NCBI GenBank assembly: GCA_002104985.1 | Contig: MCGO01000250.1 | Coordinates: 1 to 50,572, forward strand | DNA: 50,572 bases | Origin: Rhizoclosmatium globosum | Lineage: Eukaryota; Chytridiomycota; Chytridiomycetes; Chytridiales; Chytriomycetaceae | Direction: 5' to 3' | Shown here: positions 32,654-43,305 of the stretch, in pieces | How positions within the stretch are numbered: the first letter of the stretch is position 1 | How the letters are laid out: every line of letters starts with the position of its first letter | Program-made: the position numbers and the translations under genes | The notes under the pieces: generated by a model | Databases searched by the model: none | Seen by the model: only the letters and a program-made list of their open reading frames with translations | What the model was told of the DNA's origin: nothing

Positions 32654-35600
32654 ATGTCCAAGTCTGAATGGGTTACTGCTGACACGTACCCAAACTCAAA
32701 CTCCACAATCAACGTTCCCATGGATTCATCTGTCGGTCTTCCAGTTCGTAGAGTGAACACGATTGAGTCCATTCGTCAAGCTGCCATTGCTGCACCTGCT
32801 GGTACCAGTATCCCTGCCAACGTGAACCCAGTCAACGAAATCATCCCAGTTTTCCGAACCATCTCCGTTGACGTCCAACAAGGCACCAACAAAGCTGGAA
32901 GAAAGAAGGATGCTCAGGATTTCAAGAACATTACTTTGCACCAAGTACCAGTCGACAAGGTAAGCATCTTATTTTTAGTTACACTAGGTACAAATCTGAC
33001 ACCTACAAACCCTAAAAACAGACTCTCGCTCAACTTGGTGCATTCTCCGTTGCTCAGGGTGGTCTGAACGACACTCTTGCCGCATCAAGACTCAAGGCCA
33101 ACGGCCCGAACACTATCACCCTCCACGCGACTCATACTTCTTAAAAATTATGAGTTTCCTATTTGGAGGATTCTGTTTCCTCATGTGGTGCTCAGCTGCA
33201 ATCATTTTCCTTTCGTACTACCCACTTCCACAACTGGACGGATCCTCCCCATCAGTATACAACCTCGCCCTCGTCATTCTTCTCCTCGTCGTGATTTTCT
33301 TCCAAGCTGCATTTTATGCATGGCAAGACTGGTCTTCATCTTCTGTCATGGGACAAATCAACAAATTGCTTGCAAGCGAAGCGACAGTCATTCGTAACGG
33401 AAAGAGCATCACGATTCCAGCTAGAGATGTTGTCGTTGGAGACATCATCGAGCTCAAGCTTGGAAACAAGATCCCAGCGGATTGCATTTTTATCGAGACT
33501 TCTCCTGACCTTGCTGTTGACCGCGCTATTCTTACTGGTGAATCCATCCCTGTAGCTGCTGTATCCAAGTGCACCGATCCATCATTCATGGAGTCCAAGA
33601 ACGTTGGATTCATGGGTACATTGGTTGTAAACGGATCTGGAAAAGCTGTTGTCGTGTTCACCGGTGATAATACTGTTATGGGCAAATTGCAGTCTTGTCT
33701 GGTCGCAAGAAGACGGAACGCACCCTGCTCCAGAAGGAAATCGACATGTTTGTCATTTTCGTCGCATCCATCGCTTTCTTCTGCGCTACTGTTTGTATGC
33801 TTGTCTGGAAGTTCATTTTGATGAACCAAGAAAAGCCTCAGTACACTTTGATTGGAATGCTAGCCAATATTTGTGGTATTATCGTCGCGTTTGTGCCTGA
33901 AGGACTTCCTATCTCTGTTTCCATCACATTGACTTTGATTGCTCGTCGTATGGCCAAACAGGTTGGTTTCCGCTTTTGTCATTAACACTGTTTCTGACCT
34001 TGTCCCCACAGATGGTTCTCGTCAAGAACCTTACCACCATCGAAACCCTTGGCGCCGTCTCCATTATTTGCACAGACAAGACTGGAACCCTCACTCAAAA
34101 CCAAATGACACTTCGTGACACCGGTATCGATGGCCTCGACATCTTCAAGGCCTCTGAAAAAGCCCGTTCCATCATGCACCAAATCGCCGCCCAATGCTGT
34201 GCCGCCGAATTCGTAGACGATGAATCCGTTCCCCTCCCTGAGCGAAACATTTCCGGAGACGCAACAGACAAAGCCGTCCTCCGTTTCGCAGAAAGCCTCG
34301 ACTCCGTCTCCAAAATCCGCAACGCCTTCACAAAACTCTTTGAAATCCCATTCAACTCGCGCAACAAATGGATGATGACGATTCAACGCTCAAACGACAA
34401 GTCTGAAAATATTTTCGGCGGTGCTACGACCATGTTTGTGAAGGGAGCTCCTGACTTCTTGTACCCAAAGATCACAAGTATCGTCAACGCAGATGGAACC
34501 GTCTCTCCTTTTGATGAATCCGCTAAAGCCAAGATCAACGCACAACAAATGAAATGGGCCGGTGAAGGAAAACGTGTCTTGGCGTTCGTGTACAAGCCAC
34601 TCAAGATTGATTTCACGGCTTTGGACGCTGATTTGGAAAAGTATGCGACGGAAAACATGGATGGACTTATTCTTGCTGGGTTGGGTGCTATCGTTGATCC
34701 TCCTCGACCAGAGACGAAGGGAACTGTTGAAACTTGTAAAGCTGCACACATTCGTGTCGCGATGGGTGAGTTTCTAATCACATATTATTAATGACTTCTA
34801 ATCATGTAATTGCAGTTACCGGAGACTTTGCCTTGACTGCCGTTTCCATCGCCCGCGAGGTGTCCATCGTCACAACTGAACACGTCGACACTGTCGCCGA
34901 CATGCGTGCAAGAACTGATCTCCCATCTATGCAATACACCGTCAACAAGAGCGGCAAGAAAATCTACACACGTGCCAACATCAAAGCCATCGAAGAAGCT
35001 CACCGTGCCATTGTCGTCTCTGGAAATGAAATCGCGTCATTGACATCCGAAGATTGGGACAAGATCTGCTGCTACCAGGAACTCGTATTTGGTCGTACCT
35101 CTGCTGAACAGAAGTTGTTGATTGTTGATGAATTCAAGCTTCGCGAAGAAATTGTGGCTGTTACTGGAGACGGTGTCAACGACTCTCCTGCCCTTAAGGC
35201 TGCTTCTGTCGGAGTTGCCATGGGTGGAGGTTCCGAAGTTGCCATGGAAGCTGCATCTCTTGTCCTCATTGACAACAACTTCTCATCTCTCATTGCTGGT
35301 ATCGAGTCTGGCCGTCTCTGTTTCGACAACATCAAGAAGTGTATCATGTACTTGATTCCTTGCGGTACCTGGTCCGAGCTATGGCCAGTCCTGCTTTCCA
35401 TCTTCATTGGAATTCCAATGCCTCTCAACACAGCCATGTGCCTGGTTATTTGCTGTATCACCGATGTGTTCCCCTCCATGGCTCTCATCTACGAATCCCC
35501 AGAATCCACACTCATGACTCGCCCACCACGCAACCCCAAGAAGGACAGACTGATCAATGGCCAAATGTTCGCCCACGTCTACCTCTTTATCGGATTGATG

Positions 35601-36107
35601 GAATGTGTTTTCGCGTTCTTGATGTACTTTTCGTACTTCTGGCTTGAATGTGGTATTCCATTCAGCGATCTCGTCTTCCAATACGGAAAGCTCGGAAATG
35701 ACCCAGTCGTTTTCTCTCAAAGCAACGTTACAATGAGTCTTGCAGACTTTACCAGCAGGATGAACTCTGGAAACAGTGTATACTTTGTTGCCTTGGTCAT
35801 GTTGCAAGTCTTTGGAAACTTATACGCCTCAAGAACGAGATTTCAGTCTGTCTTGCAGCAGAATCCATTCTGGGGCCCAACGAGAAACCTGTTCATTCCA
35901 ATTGCAACTGTGGGTTCCATCGCTGTCGCTCTCCTGTTTGTCTACCTTCCTGCATTGAACAACGTCTTCAACTGTGGTCCTATTCCAGCCAAATATTGGT
36001 TCATGCCAATCCCTCTTGGATTTGTGATTATCATCATGGATGAGCTGAGAAAGTTGGCTGTCCGAACTTATGGACCAGAATCTCTCATCGCCAGAATTTC
36101 GTGGTAA
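32654..36107 (+). CDS. P-type ATPase, Na+/K+-ATPase-like (P2C), copy 1; two probable 1-base gaps
   Basis: Four exons (32654-32959, 33022-33961, 34012-34765, 34816-36107). The frame shifts twice within exon 2. At 33119-33121 one extra C restores alignment with copy 2 (PPRDSYFLKI), and at 33683 one extra C restores GQIAVLSGRKK. With both, the length is exactly 1,098 codons (1,097 residues). P-type hallmarks: ILTGES, PEGLP, CTDKTGTLTQN (phosphorylated Asp), KGAPDFLYP and GDGVNDSPALK. The order and M4-M6 layout fit animal-type alpha subunits, but no beta subunit is visible here, and the usual TGDH hinge reads TGDF. It is a paralog of the gene at 43306, with the same four-exon structure. Confidence 0.88.
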
Positions 36108-36241
36108 TATCGTTTCCTTTAAGCTATTAATTTCTTTTCCGCATCCTTCATTGCAGATATGCATAATTACGAGTAATAAACTTGATTTCATTGAATTCTG
36201 TATTTGCTGTACACCACAAGAGTGAAGCGGGGAAACCAATG

Positions 36242-36745
36242 TTACAATTCATCTTTGCCTCTGCGTTTGGATTCCCAAGCGTGGAAGGCATCATTCCCTC
36301 CAATGAAGTTGACGTTCCTGTATGCATTTTGAGGGTTCTTTGCAAGGTCCCCGTCACTGCAATCACGGATCCACACAAATGGTGAAGTGGTGTGCTTTCG
36401 CTCCGCAGCAGACGGGATCAACTAGGGCAGTGAAGGGGGTTATTAAAGTCTGTGTTGGTAATGTATCAAATCACAGTATCAACCGACCTTCCAAAGCTCG
36501 CCCTTTCTCGACGACTGCCACTCTTCGCGGGTCCATCCTTTAACGCCGGTCTTGCCAAAGCCGTCCTGGGTTTCGAGGGTCTGAGCGAGCTGGACCGAGC
36601 GTTGGTAGTACGGGCACGACTCCATCCCTTCAACGTGCACGCATTGCTTCGTTGCAACATTCGATTGGAAGAGAAGCGTGGAAGCAAAGTACAGACCAAC
36701 TGCCGCAAAGGCTAACAAGGCGATCCGGCCTGCCCAATGAACCAT
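36242..36745 (-). CDS. ER glutaredoxin-like protein with C-terminal KDEL
   Basis: Two exons (36488-36745 and 36242-36421, 66-nt intron) give 145 residues. The start MVHWAGRIALLAFAAVGLYFAS is a signal anchor. It leads to ESCPYYQRS, a CPYY variant of the glutaredoxin active site, followed by TSPFVWI (cis-proline region) and FIGGNDAFHAW (glutathione-binding GG turn). The last four residues are KDEL, the ER retrieval signal, so the protein probably sits in the ER lumen. A single cysteine in the active site predicts monothiol or atypical chemistry. The gene converges on ATPase 1 with a 134-bp gap. Confidence 0.72.
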
Positions 36746-36892
36746 TATTTTTTGAATAAAATGAAGAGATGAACAATAAGGAGAGTATTCGTTATTCCCA
36801 AGCATTCCCCATAAAACTAATTGAATAATTACAGAGTTCAACACCATTCTTGAAGGCTTGGATCACAGCAGATTTCGTTTCGCAAAAAAATC

Positions 36893-38863
36893 ATGTTCGA
36901 GAGCAATCCCCAATTTGCCATTGCCCCCTCTGAGGCCCCTTTCGAGGCACCAATCTTTTCCAAGTTCAAGCAACCTGAAGGCCTTGGACCTCTCCTCCGT
37001 TTCGCAGATATTGTCGATGGAGTATGGACTGGTTCAGTCTTGATCATGTTGCCACTAGGAAGTCGTCCTCCCACCTTGGAGCTTTCTACGGGCAGAGTCA
37101 CTTCGCCTGTTCTTATTGATGCATTTGGTAGACAGGAATTCTATCGCTACGATCTTGCTGTTTCTTTGAGGGAGGAGGGACAGCTTGTTGAGTACAAGGT
37201 TGGAGTGTGGGAGTATAGCTTCAACTTGCCTGCCATCACAGAGAACAGTAGGATTGCTTTCTGGACATGTAATGGATTTGATTGTGATCAGAAGGAACCT
37301 GAGAAGTATGGCGGTGGGTCTCCAATGTAAGAATGTGGTACTGCCTCAGTATTTTCAAACCTCTAACATTCCTTTACATTTCAACTGAAGGTGGAGAGAT
37401 CTTCTGAGGAACCATTCAAGTGCTCCATACCATGTTCAGATTGGTGGTGGAGACCAGCTTTATATGGATGGACAAGTCAATATCTTTGACTTGCCGCTTT
37501 TGAGAGGTTACTTGGAAAGTGCTGATGTGGCTGCCCGTGATGAAATGCCATGGACTGTGGATTATGAAAGACAAGTTTCTGCATGTTACTTCAGAGCCTA
37601 CACCTCTCACTTTCAGTTGGAGGCGTTCGCTGAGGCCTTAGCCACAATTCCATACAGTTTTGTTTGTGACGATCAGTTGAGTTCTTTCCAAAACAACGTC
37701 TCACCATTCTAATATCTCTCTTCACATCATACAGCGATATTTTCGATGGATTCGGAAGTTACCCAGAGAAACAACAGCTTTCCCCAATTATCCACAACAT
37801 TGGCCGTATCGCATTCCGTTTCTACCTCCTCTTTCAACACCACACAAACTTCACACAAGCATTCAAAGACGGCCTATTCCCCGAAAAGAAGGGCTACAAC
37901 TGGCTCAAAAAGACCGGCCCTTCAACCCTCACCTTAGCCCTCGACGTCCGTTCCCGCCGAACCGACCACCAAATCATGCCAGAAGACACCTGGAAATCCG
38001 TCTGGACCGCCCTCGAAGACCGCGTCCTCTCCGAAAAACCCAAAATCAAACACTTGATCCTCGTTGCAACCGTTCCCGTGCTCTACCCACGCATGGACAT
38101 TGCAGACCACCTCTTCGAAGGCGTGAACACAATCCAAACCATCGCGCGGAACCTCTTCCGCCCGTTTATCAAGTGTCTCCTCCCTGAACGCGAGGAGAAG
38201 GTGTTTTTGGGGGGACTGGGACATGGGTCTGTTGCTCGACAGTTGTTGGGGAACTTTGGGCAGCCGGAGTTACGGGATGACTTGATGGATGAGTGGATTC
38301 ATGTGTTTCATATGACGGAACGGAATAATATTGTGTCGTATCTTCAAAAGTTTGCGGAACGACATGGAGTGCGTGTTACGTTTGCGTCTGGGGATGTTCA
38401 TATTTGTGGAATGGGGCGGTTTAGATCTGAAGGCATTGAGACTGCTGATGTTTCTGGGAAAGATGTTGGATCTGATCCACGTGCAATGTATCAGATTATT
38501 TCGTCGGCAATTGGAAACGGTATTTTTGAATTTGTTTGTGAAAGAGTGTATCTGTAACTTACGGACGTGGTTCAAATAGGTCCTGGTCCAGACGCTGTGA
38601 TTGCATTCCTTCACACGAACCCACGTGTTCTCTCTACATCGGTTACCAAGTTGGACAATACTGTCGAAGAAATGTTTGAATTGTTCCAAACTGATGTGAA
38701 CGGCGAGGAAAAGTCGCACAAGCGATTGATGGCCCGTAGAAATTGGTGCAGCATTGACTACAACGCATCAGATGATTCTTTGGACACGAAAATACACGTC
38801 GAGAACATTGACTTCAACGCGGCATCAGTTGCATATGGCGTTCAAATTCCCAAGCTCGCTTGA
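36893..38863 (+). CDS. PhoD-like metallophosphatase
   Basis: Four exons (36893-37326, 37391-37675, 37735-38519, 38580-38863) give 595 residues. The donor GTAAGAA after CCAAT gives SPMWRDLL, and the junction codons fit in phase. The core carries metal-ligand motifs of PhoD-type phosphodiesterases and phosphatases: GGGDQLYMDG, then DDHDIFDGFGSYPE, and ASGDVHICGMG near the C-terminal third. There is no obvious signal peptide, so it may act inside the cell. Family members cleave phosphate esters with Ca2+ or Fe3+. Substrate unknown. The gene is divergent from the KDEL protein, 148 bp between starts. Confidence 0.9.
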
Positions 38864-39002
38864 ACACTCTTCAACTCACATAACACTCAAAATAAAGACC
38901 AAATTTATTGAATACCATTACTGCGATAAACTACAACTTTGAGCCTCTATTTATGAACTCCGGTGAATACTCCTTTTTGATGTACAAAGCCATCAAGAAA
39001 AC

Positions 39003-39614
39003 TCACGCAAGCAACTGCTTCAACTCTCCCTTGTTGTGGACAGCATGGAGATCATCGCAACCACCAATGTGCTTCTGTCCAATGAAGATGTTTGGAACAG
39101 TTCTCTGACCAGTCTTTGAGAGCAAGTATCCCTGAATCTCGCTACCGTCCTCGCGGGTGTCGATCTCGATAGCCTCGAAGGCAACGTTGTAGCTTTGGAG
39201 GAGAGCCTTGGCCTTGCGGCAGTAAGGACAGCTGGACTTACTGGAAGGGTGATGGGAAATTGATTAGTAAGACCAATACCTTCGTGTTTCAGATGAAGTG
39301 GTTACTCACGAGAAGACCATGACCTTGTTGTTTGCAATTGAAGTTTCGACGAGTTCCTTAGTGGCCATTGTGTTGTTTTTGAAGAGAGGACGAGCTGTTC
39401 TGTTTGATGAGTTGTTTGTTTGAAGTGGGAGTGGTTGGGCTGTGGCTGATGATGGTGCATTTGATAGTAAACTCTTCTTTGGCATCGGAACTGAGGTATC
39501 GTCCAGTGGCAGTGACGTTGAAGCTGAAAGGAACACTAGGCCTACTAAGACCACAACAGCAAGTCCAATGAACAGCATCGACAGCTTCATCTTTCGAAAC
39601 ACATGTGGAAGCAT
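39003..39614 (-). CDS. Dithiol glutaredoxin, with optional N-terminal membrane anchor
   Basis: Two exons joined through a 69-nt intron (39241-39309). From the internal ATG at 39368 the product is 98 residues (MATKELVETSIANNKVMVFS, SSCPYCRKAK, TVPNIFIGQKHIGGCDDL), the textbook glutaredoxin fold with a CPYC dithiol site. From the in-frame ATG at 39614 there is an extra 82-residue part holding a hydrophobic segment (MLFIGLAVVVLVGLVFLS) and a Ser/Thr/Asn-rich stalk, like the anchored secretory glutaredoxins of yeast. Both starts share one frame, so dual targeting by alternative start or transcript is possible. It converges with the phosphatase gene. Confidence 0.9.
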
Positions 39615-39870
39615 TCAATGATTTGCCTCTGCTGCTGCGTCTTCGAGGGTTCACGAGGAGAAAAGGGAAGTGGATTGATGGAAACACACCTGTCGAAAAG
39701 AACTTTTGCTGATTTGAGCAAACATTTCAAATTCGCAAGTGGAACTGAAATAGGGGATGAGAGGGCGTTTCTATTCAAGCAGAGTCGTTGATTTGTTTTG
39801 ACTATGTTGTTCTCCAGTGTAAGAGGTTGCCAGCAATTGGCATCAAATATTAGTTATGGGTTCTTATATT

Positions 39871-40839
39871 TTATAAAATCCCCACAACAACTCTCCCCTT
39901 CCCCGCCATATCCTTCCAGGTCTCTGCTGCATTCCACCCTTCCTCTCTCAATATCCCTTCCACAATTTCCGCCTGAGTATCCCCACCCACCTCCAAAAAA
40001 AGCCGCTTCCCTTTCCTCCCCACCAACAACTCTTTAGCAACCCGTCCAATAACTCTATAAAACCCAGCCCCATCCCGACCCACACCTACAAGCGCCTTCT
40101 TATCTTCCCACCCAATCACACTCTGTTCAAGCGTCAGATACTCATCTTCAGGAATGTAAGGTGGATTTGAAGTCACATAGTCTACACGCGAGACAGGGTA
40201 CGCGTGAAGAGGAGACGAAAGAACGTCTAGGTGCGATATGTGTATACGATGAGACAGGTTGTTTCTTCGAGTGTTTAAACGGGCGAGTGAGAGAGCGCGT
40301 GGAGAAATGTCGATGGCAGTTGCGGTGAGTGATGGGATAGCGTTTGTGATGGCGATGGGGATACATGCTGTGCCTGTGCATACGTCGAGGAGTGTTGTAG
40401 GGTGATTCGGTGTTTCGGTTTGAGCGTGGATGACTTGAATGACCTTGTCGACCCATTCTTCGGTTTCCCAGCGAGGAATCAGGACGCCCGTGCGTAGTTT
40501 AATGTCCGTTCCGAGAAAGGGCTGATTTCCGAGAATGTATTGAAGTGGTTTGTGAAGGGAAGAGCGTTGGAGGATCCATCTGTTCAGTTTCTCCTTTTGA
40601 GGGATTGACAAGGAGTGAAATATGTTGTTGAGAATGTTGAATCGCAGCTTGTTTTCCTTTCGCAGTTGACGGTTGTGATCAAAGAAAGAGAAGGTGAGAC
40701 TGTCAAAGGCATCGATTGCATCCTTTGTTTTAGCTGATTGATCCAGTTTTGCCATTAAATGCTTTAGTTCAAAGAGGGCATCGGAGACTGAATCAAGCTG
40801 GTTTGATTGGAGGAGGGACCGGATGTGTCCTTTGATCAT
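39871..40839 (-). CDS. MTQ1: N5-glutamine methyltransferase for release factor (MTQ1/PrmC type)
   Basis: Single exon, 322 residues. It methylates the GGQ glutamine of class I release factors; the mitochondrial enzyme is Mtq1 in yeast. The N-terminal helical PrmC domain is followed by the catalytic fold: VLIPRWETEEWVD (about 119-131), LLDVCTGTACIPIAI (SAM site, about 150-164), and SNPPYIP (about 224-230), the substrate-binding NPPY motif. No introns. The start codon lies 37 bp from the RRP46 start on the other strand. Confidence 0.93.
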   Translation of the reverse strand: MIKGHIRSLLQSNQLDSVSDALFELKHLMAKLDQSAKTKDAIDAFDSLTFSFFDHNRQLRKENKLRFNILNNIFHSLSIPQKEKLNRWILQRSSLHKPLQYILGNQPFLGTDIKLRTGVLIPRWETEEWVDKVIQVIHAQTETPNHPTTLLDVCTGTACIPIAITNAIPSLTATAIDISPRALSLARLNTRRNNLSHRIHISHLDVLSSPLHAYPVSRVDYVTSNPPYIPEDEYLTLEQSVIGWEDKKALVGVGRDGAGFYRVIGRVAKELLVGRKGKRLFLEVGGDTQAEIVEGILREEGWNAAETWKDMAGKGRVVVGIL

Positions 40840-40876
40840 CCTTCTTTCTTTCTTTTTGAATAGAAACTATCTTCAA
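40840..40876. promoter_or_regulatory. 37-bp bidirectional promoter (MTQ1/RRP46)
   Basis: Only 37 bp separate the two divergent start codons. Transcription must start inside the opposite gene or in this gap. The gap is mostly a run of T/C and A (TTCTTTCTTTTTGAATAG). Confidence 0.6.
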
Positions 40877-41753
40877 ATGAGAAGCAACGGACGCACAGAC
40901 GAACACCAACTACGCCCACTTAGCGCATCGTTTGGTGTCCTTTCGAGGGCGGATGGATCGTCCCGCTTTGGCTTTGGTGAGGCCTTTTCCTAGGATTGCT
41001 AGGACAACCCTAGGCCATCCCTATCAAGTCCCTCGCACGTCCCTAGGAAGACTTACCCGTTTTCAACCAGGAACAACCGAAGTGCTCGCGTCGGTCTTTG
41101 GCCCAAAAGAAGTGCGAATCAGAGACGAAAAGATTGACTCGGCGACACTTCAAATCTCAGTGAGACCATTGAACGGGCTCAGTGGGCCGCTGCATCGACT
41201 GGCGGAGCGACAACTCAGAGACTTGATTGAGGCGGCGGTGCTGGCGTCAATTCATCCGCGGTCTGCGATTCAGGTTACGATTCAGGTTACGGGCGATGAT
41301 GGTTGCGTGAGTTACTGCACACTAGTTACTAGAAGAGTTCAGAGGGGGTATTGACGAAACACGTGAACAGTTCATGTCCGCAGCTGTTAATGCTGCCTCA
41401 CTGGCTCTCTTGGATGCAGGCGTGGCTCAGAGACACCTCCTGGCTTCAGTTACACTCGCTTTTGATCCAAATGGAACTCTCCTTCTCGACCCATCCCTCA
41501 AAGAACTTGAAACTGCAAAGTCCGTCCACACTTTCACATTTTCAAATTCAAATGATGCAGTTATTGCCGGTGTTTCTTCAGAAGGCGTGTATTCCCAGGA
41601 TGAGGTTTGTTCATAATGTTAACCAACCCGCTTATTCCTCATATCAATTTTGTAAATTAGTACAAACAAGCTTGCACCGTAGCTCAGCAAGCATGCGCAA
41701 CTATCCACTCGTTCTACAGAAAAACTATGGAACAGAAACTTGCTCCTCAATAA
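40877..41753 (+). CDS. RRP46: Exosome complex subunit RRP46 (RNase PH-like)
   Basis: Four exons (40877-40976, 41071-41306, 41371-41604, 41661-41753) give 220 residues. Rrp46 is a catalytically inert RNase PH ring subunit of the RNA exosome. The N-terminus (RTDEHQLRPLSASFGVLSRA, DGSSRFGFGTTEVLASVFGP) matches the family, which shows that translation starts at 40877. Reading on from 40932 would skip that part and read through intron 1. Other landmarks: TLQISVRPLNGL, IHPRSAIQV, AAVNAASLALLDAG, GVYSQDE. All junctions fit in phase. Confidence 0.93.
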
Positions 41754-41775
41754 AACCACATAATTTATTATGTAT

Positions 41776-42951
41776 CTATTTCTGAAATACGTCATGCAGA
41801 AATTCCATGATTCCAGATATCCAACCCTTTCGTTTCTTTTCGGGGCGGTCCTCCAAAATACAATCTTCCAAATCCATTCGCGTCCTCTTTGCAATTGGGC
41901 TTGTAGGAACGACAGTTTCCCATTCATCGATATCCCTATTTCGTTTCCTTTTTTGTGTTCGGTCCGTGGATTTCACTGATACAGACCGACTTTGGTGACT
42001 TGAACAGGCCTGACCAGAACGACCAATTTCACAAACAACTTCTTCACGAATCAAGCTAACTCTTTGGTGATTCTGTGATTCTGCCTTCATTTTAGCACTT
42101 TTTCGAACGCGTTCTGCAGTGTCACGCAGTTGCTGTGTTGAAATCAATATCTCTGAATGAACTGTACTCGTCCGACTACTAGCCCCAGCAGTTGTAGTTG
42201 CATCTGAATCGACCCGTTTCGGTTTATCACAACCACTCGTATCTCTACGCATTGAAGGTCCTACCACATCTTCAGAACGCCGTGCTTCCCCCATCACATC
42301 CTTCCCATCACCGCCACTATAATCCTGTTTTCGAACGCGTATCGCAGGTTTCCCAATCCTCCTCGCTGTTTCACGAAGCTGTTGTGATGACACCAAGATT
42401 TCAGAGGTACTGCTTCCCCTGCTACTTCCTCCCGCGGAAGTACGCACCGAATCCAATCTTTTCGTTACGTTCAGACACTTGATTTCATGGGCGTTCAACA
42501 CATTCCCATGCATAGCGTCACAACATTTTGACACTCGTTCACCATCGTCACCTCGTATATTATCTTCGCGAGAATATTGTGCGGACCCTTCATCATCTTT
42601 CTCCACAGGTTTCAAAGACATCTTTCCTTGCACTTCTTCGTCTTCAACGGTATCCTTTGGTTGTGTCGCCAACACCACTTTAAGCGACCCATCCTCGTGT
42701 ATACATGCATCCCCGTGCGTTGGCTCAACCTCGAATTCATCAAATTCAATAGAATTTACGCGGCTCTGTTTTTGTGGTGTAGGAGGCGCTGACTCGGAAA
42801 GTGACGCGATGAAAGCGAATATTTGGGTGTCGAGGTCGTTGTTGTCTTGGTCTGTGTATTGGGACAGTGGTTGGGTGTATGGCTTTTGAGGGGTTGTTGA
42901 AGAGAGGGAGGTGGTGGTTGAGGTTGAGGAGAGGCGGTGTGGGGTTGGCAT
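41776..42951 (-). CDS. Unknown Ser/Thr-rich nuclear-type protein with duplicated motif
   Basis: Not recognised. Single exon, 391 residues, mostly predicted disorder. A roughly 20-residue module occurs twice, SEILVSSQQLRETARRIGKP and SEILISTQQLRDTAERVRKS, separated by about 85 residues. Basic clusters (QKRKRNRDIDEW, AKRTRMD, PEKKRKGW) suggest nuclear import. The end (WISGIMEFLHDVFQK) is an amphipathic helix. Its stop lies 22 bp from the RRP46 stop, so the two transcripts must overlap at the 3' ends. Confidence 0.7.
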   Translation of the reverse strand: MPTPHRLSSTSTTTSLSSTTPQKPYTQPLSQYTDQDNNDLDTQIFAFIASLSESAPPTPQKQSRVNSIEFDEFEVEPTHGDACIHEDGSLKVVLATQPKDTVEDEEVQGKMSLKPVEKDDEGSAQYSREDNIRGDDGERVSKCCDAMHGNVLNAHEIKCLNVTKRLDSVRTSAGGSSRGSSTSEILVSSQQLRETARRIGKPAIRVRKQDYSGGDGKDVMGEARRSEDVVGPSMRRDTSGCDKPKRVDSDATTTAGASSRTSTVHSEILISTQQLRDTAERVRKSAKMKAESQNHQRVSLIREEVVCEIGRSGQACSSHQSRSVSVKSTDRTQKRKRNRDIDEWETVVPTSPIAKRTRMDLEDCILEDRPEKKRKGWISGIMEFLHDVFQK

Positions 42952-43305
42952 TTTATAGTGACAATTCTGTTGGGACGTTTTTCTTTTGCTTATTAGAATA
43001 TTTGGAAAGTAATAATTTTTAGAAATATGGAACTGGTCTTTTTAAAGTGGTAGATACTTCGTGGAAGTGATAATTATTTAACCGTGGACTCTCAGTAAAG
43101 GGGTCTTGTTTGCACTCATGATCTTAAATGAGTGGAAATGAGTGAGTGGAGAGGGGGCTGGGGGCAGCTTAGCCCCCCAAGAAAATTTGGAAGGTTCTAT
43201 TCAACTGTTCCTTCCATTGCAGGCTGAAAGTAACAAAGGAAAAAATCGATCGAACCTTCTTCCACTTCCTTCTCTCCTTCTCAGAAGTCTGAGTGTCGTT
43301 CAACA
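42952..43305. other. Intergenic region upstream of ATPase 2
   Basis: 354 bp shared by two divergent genes. It holds AT-rich blocks and a purine-rich GAGTGAGTGGAGAGGGGGC stretch, but no clear TATA box. No gene is visible. Confidence 0.5.

Noticed and set aside
33100..33700. Programmed frameshifting in ATPase 1
   Set aside because: Two breaks at C runs with no slippery heptamer or pseudoknot visible, and the same kind of break occurs in unrelated genes.
37311..37326. Earlier donor (GGCG|GTGGG) in the PhoD-like gene
   Set aside because: It leads to an immediate stop in exon 2, while GTAAGAA after CCAAT keeps the frame.
40932..41354. RRP46 starting at 40932 without its first intron
   Set aside because: It would lack the conserved N-terminal RNase PH part that the 40877 start provides and would end in a stop after the GDDG region.
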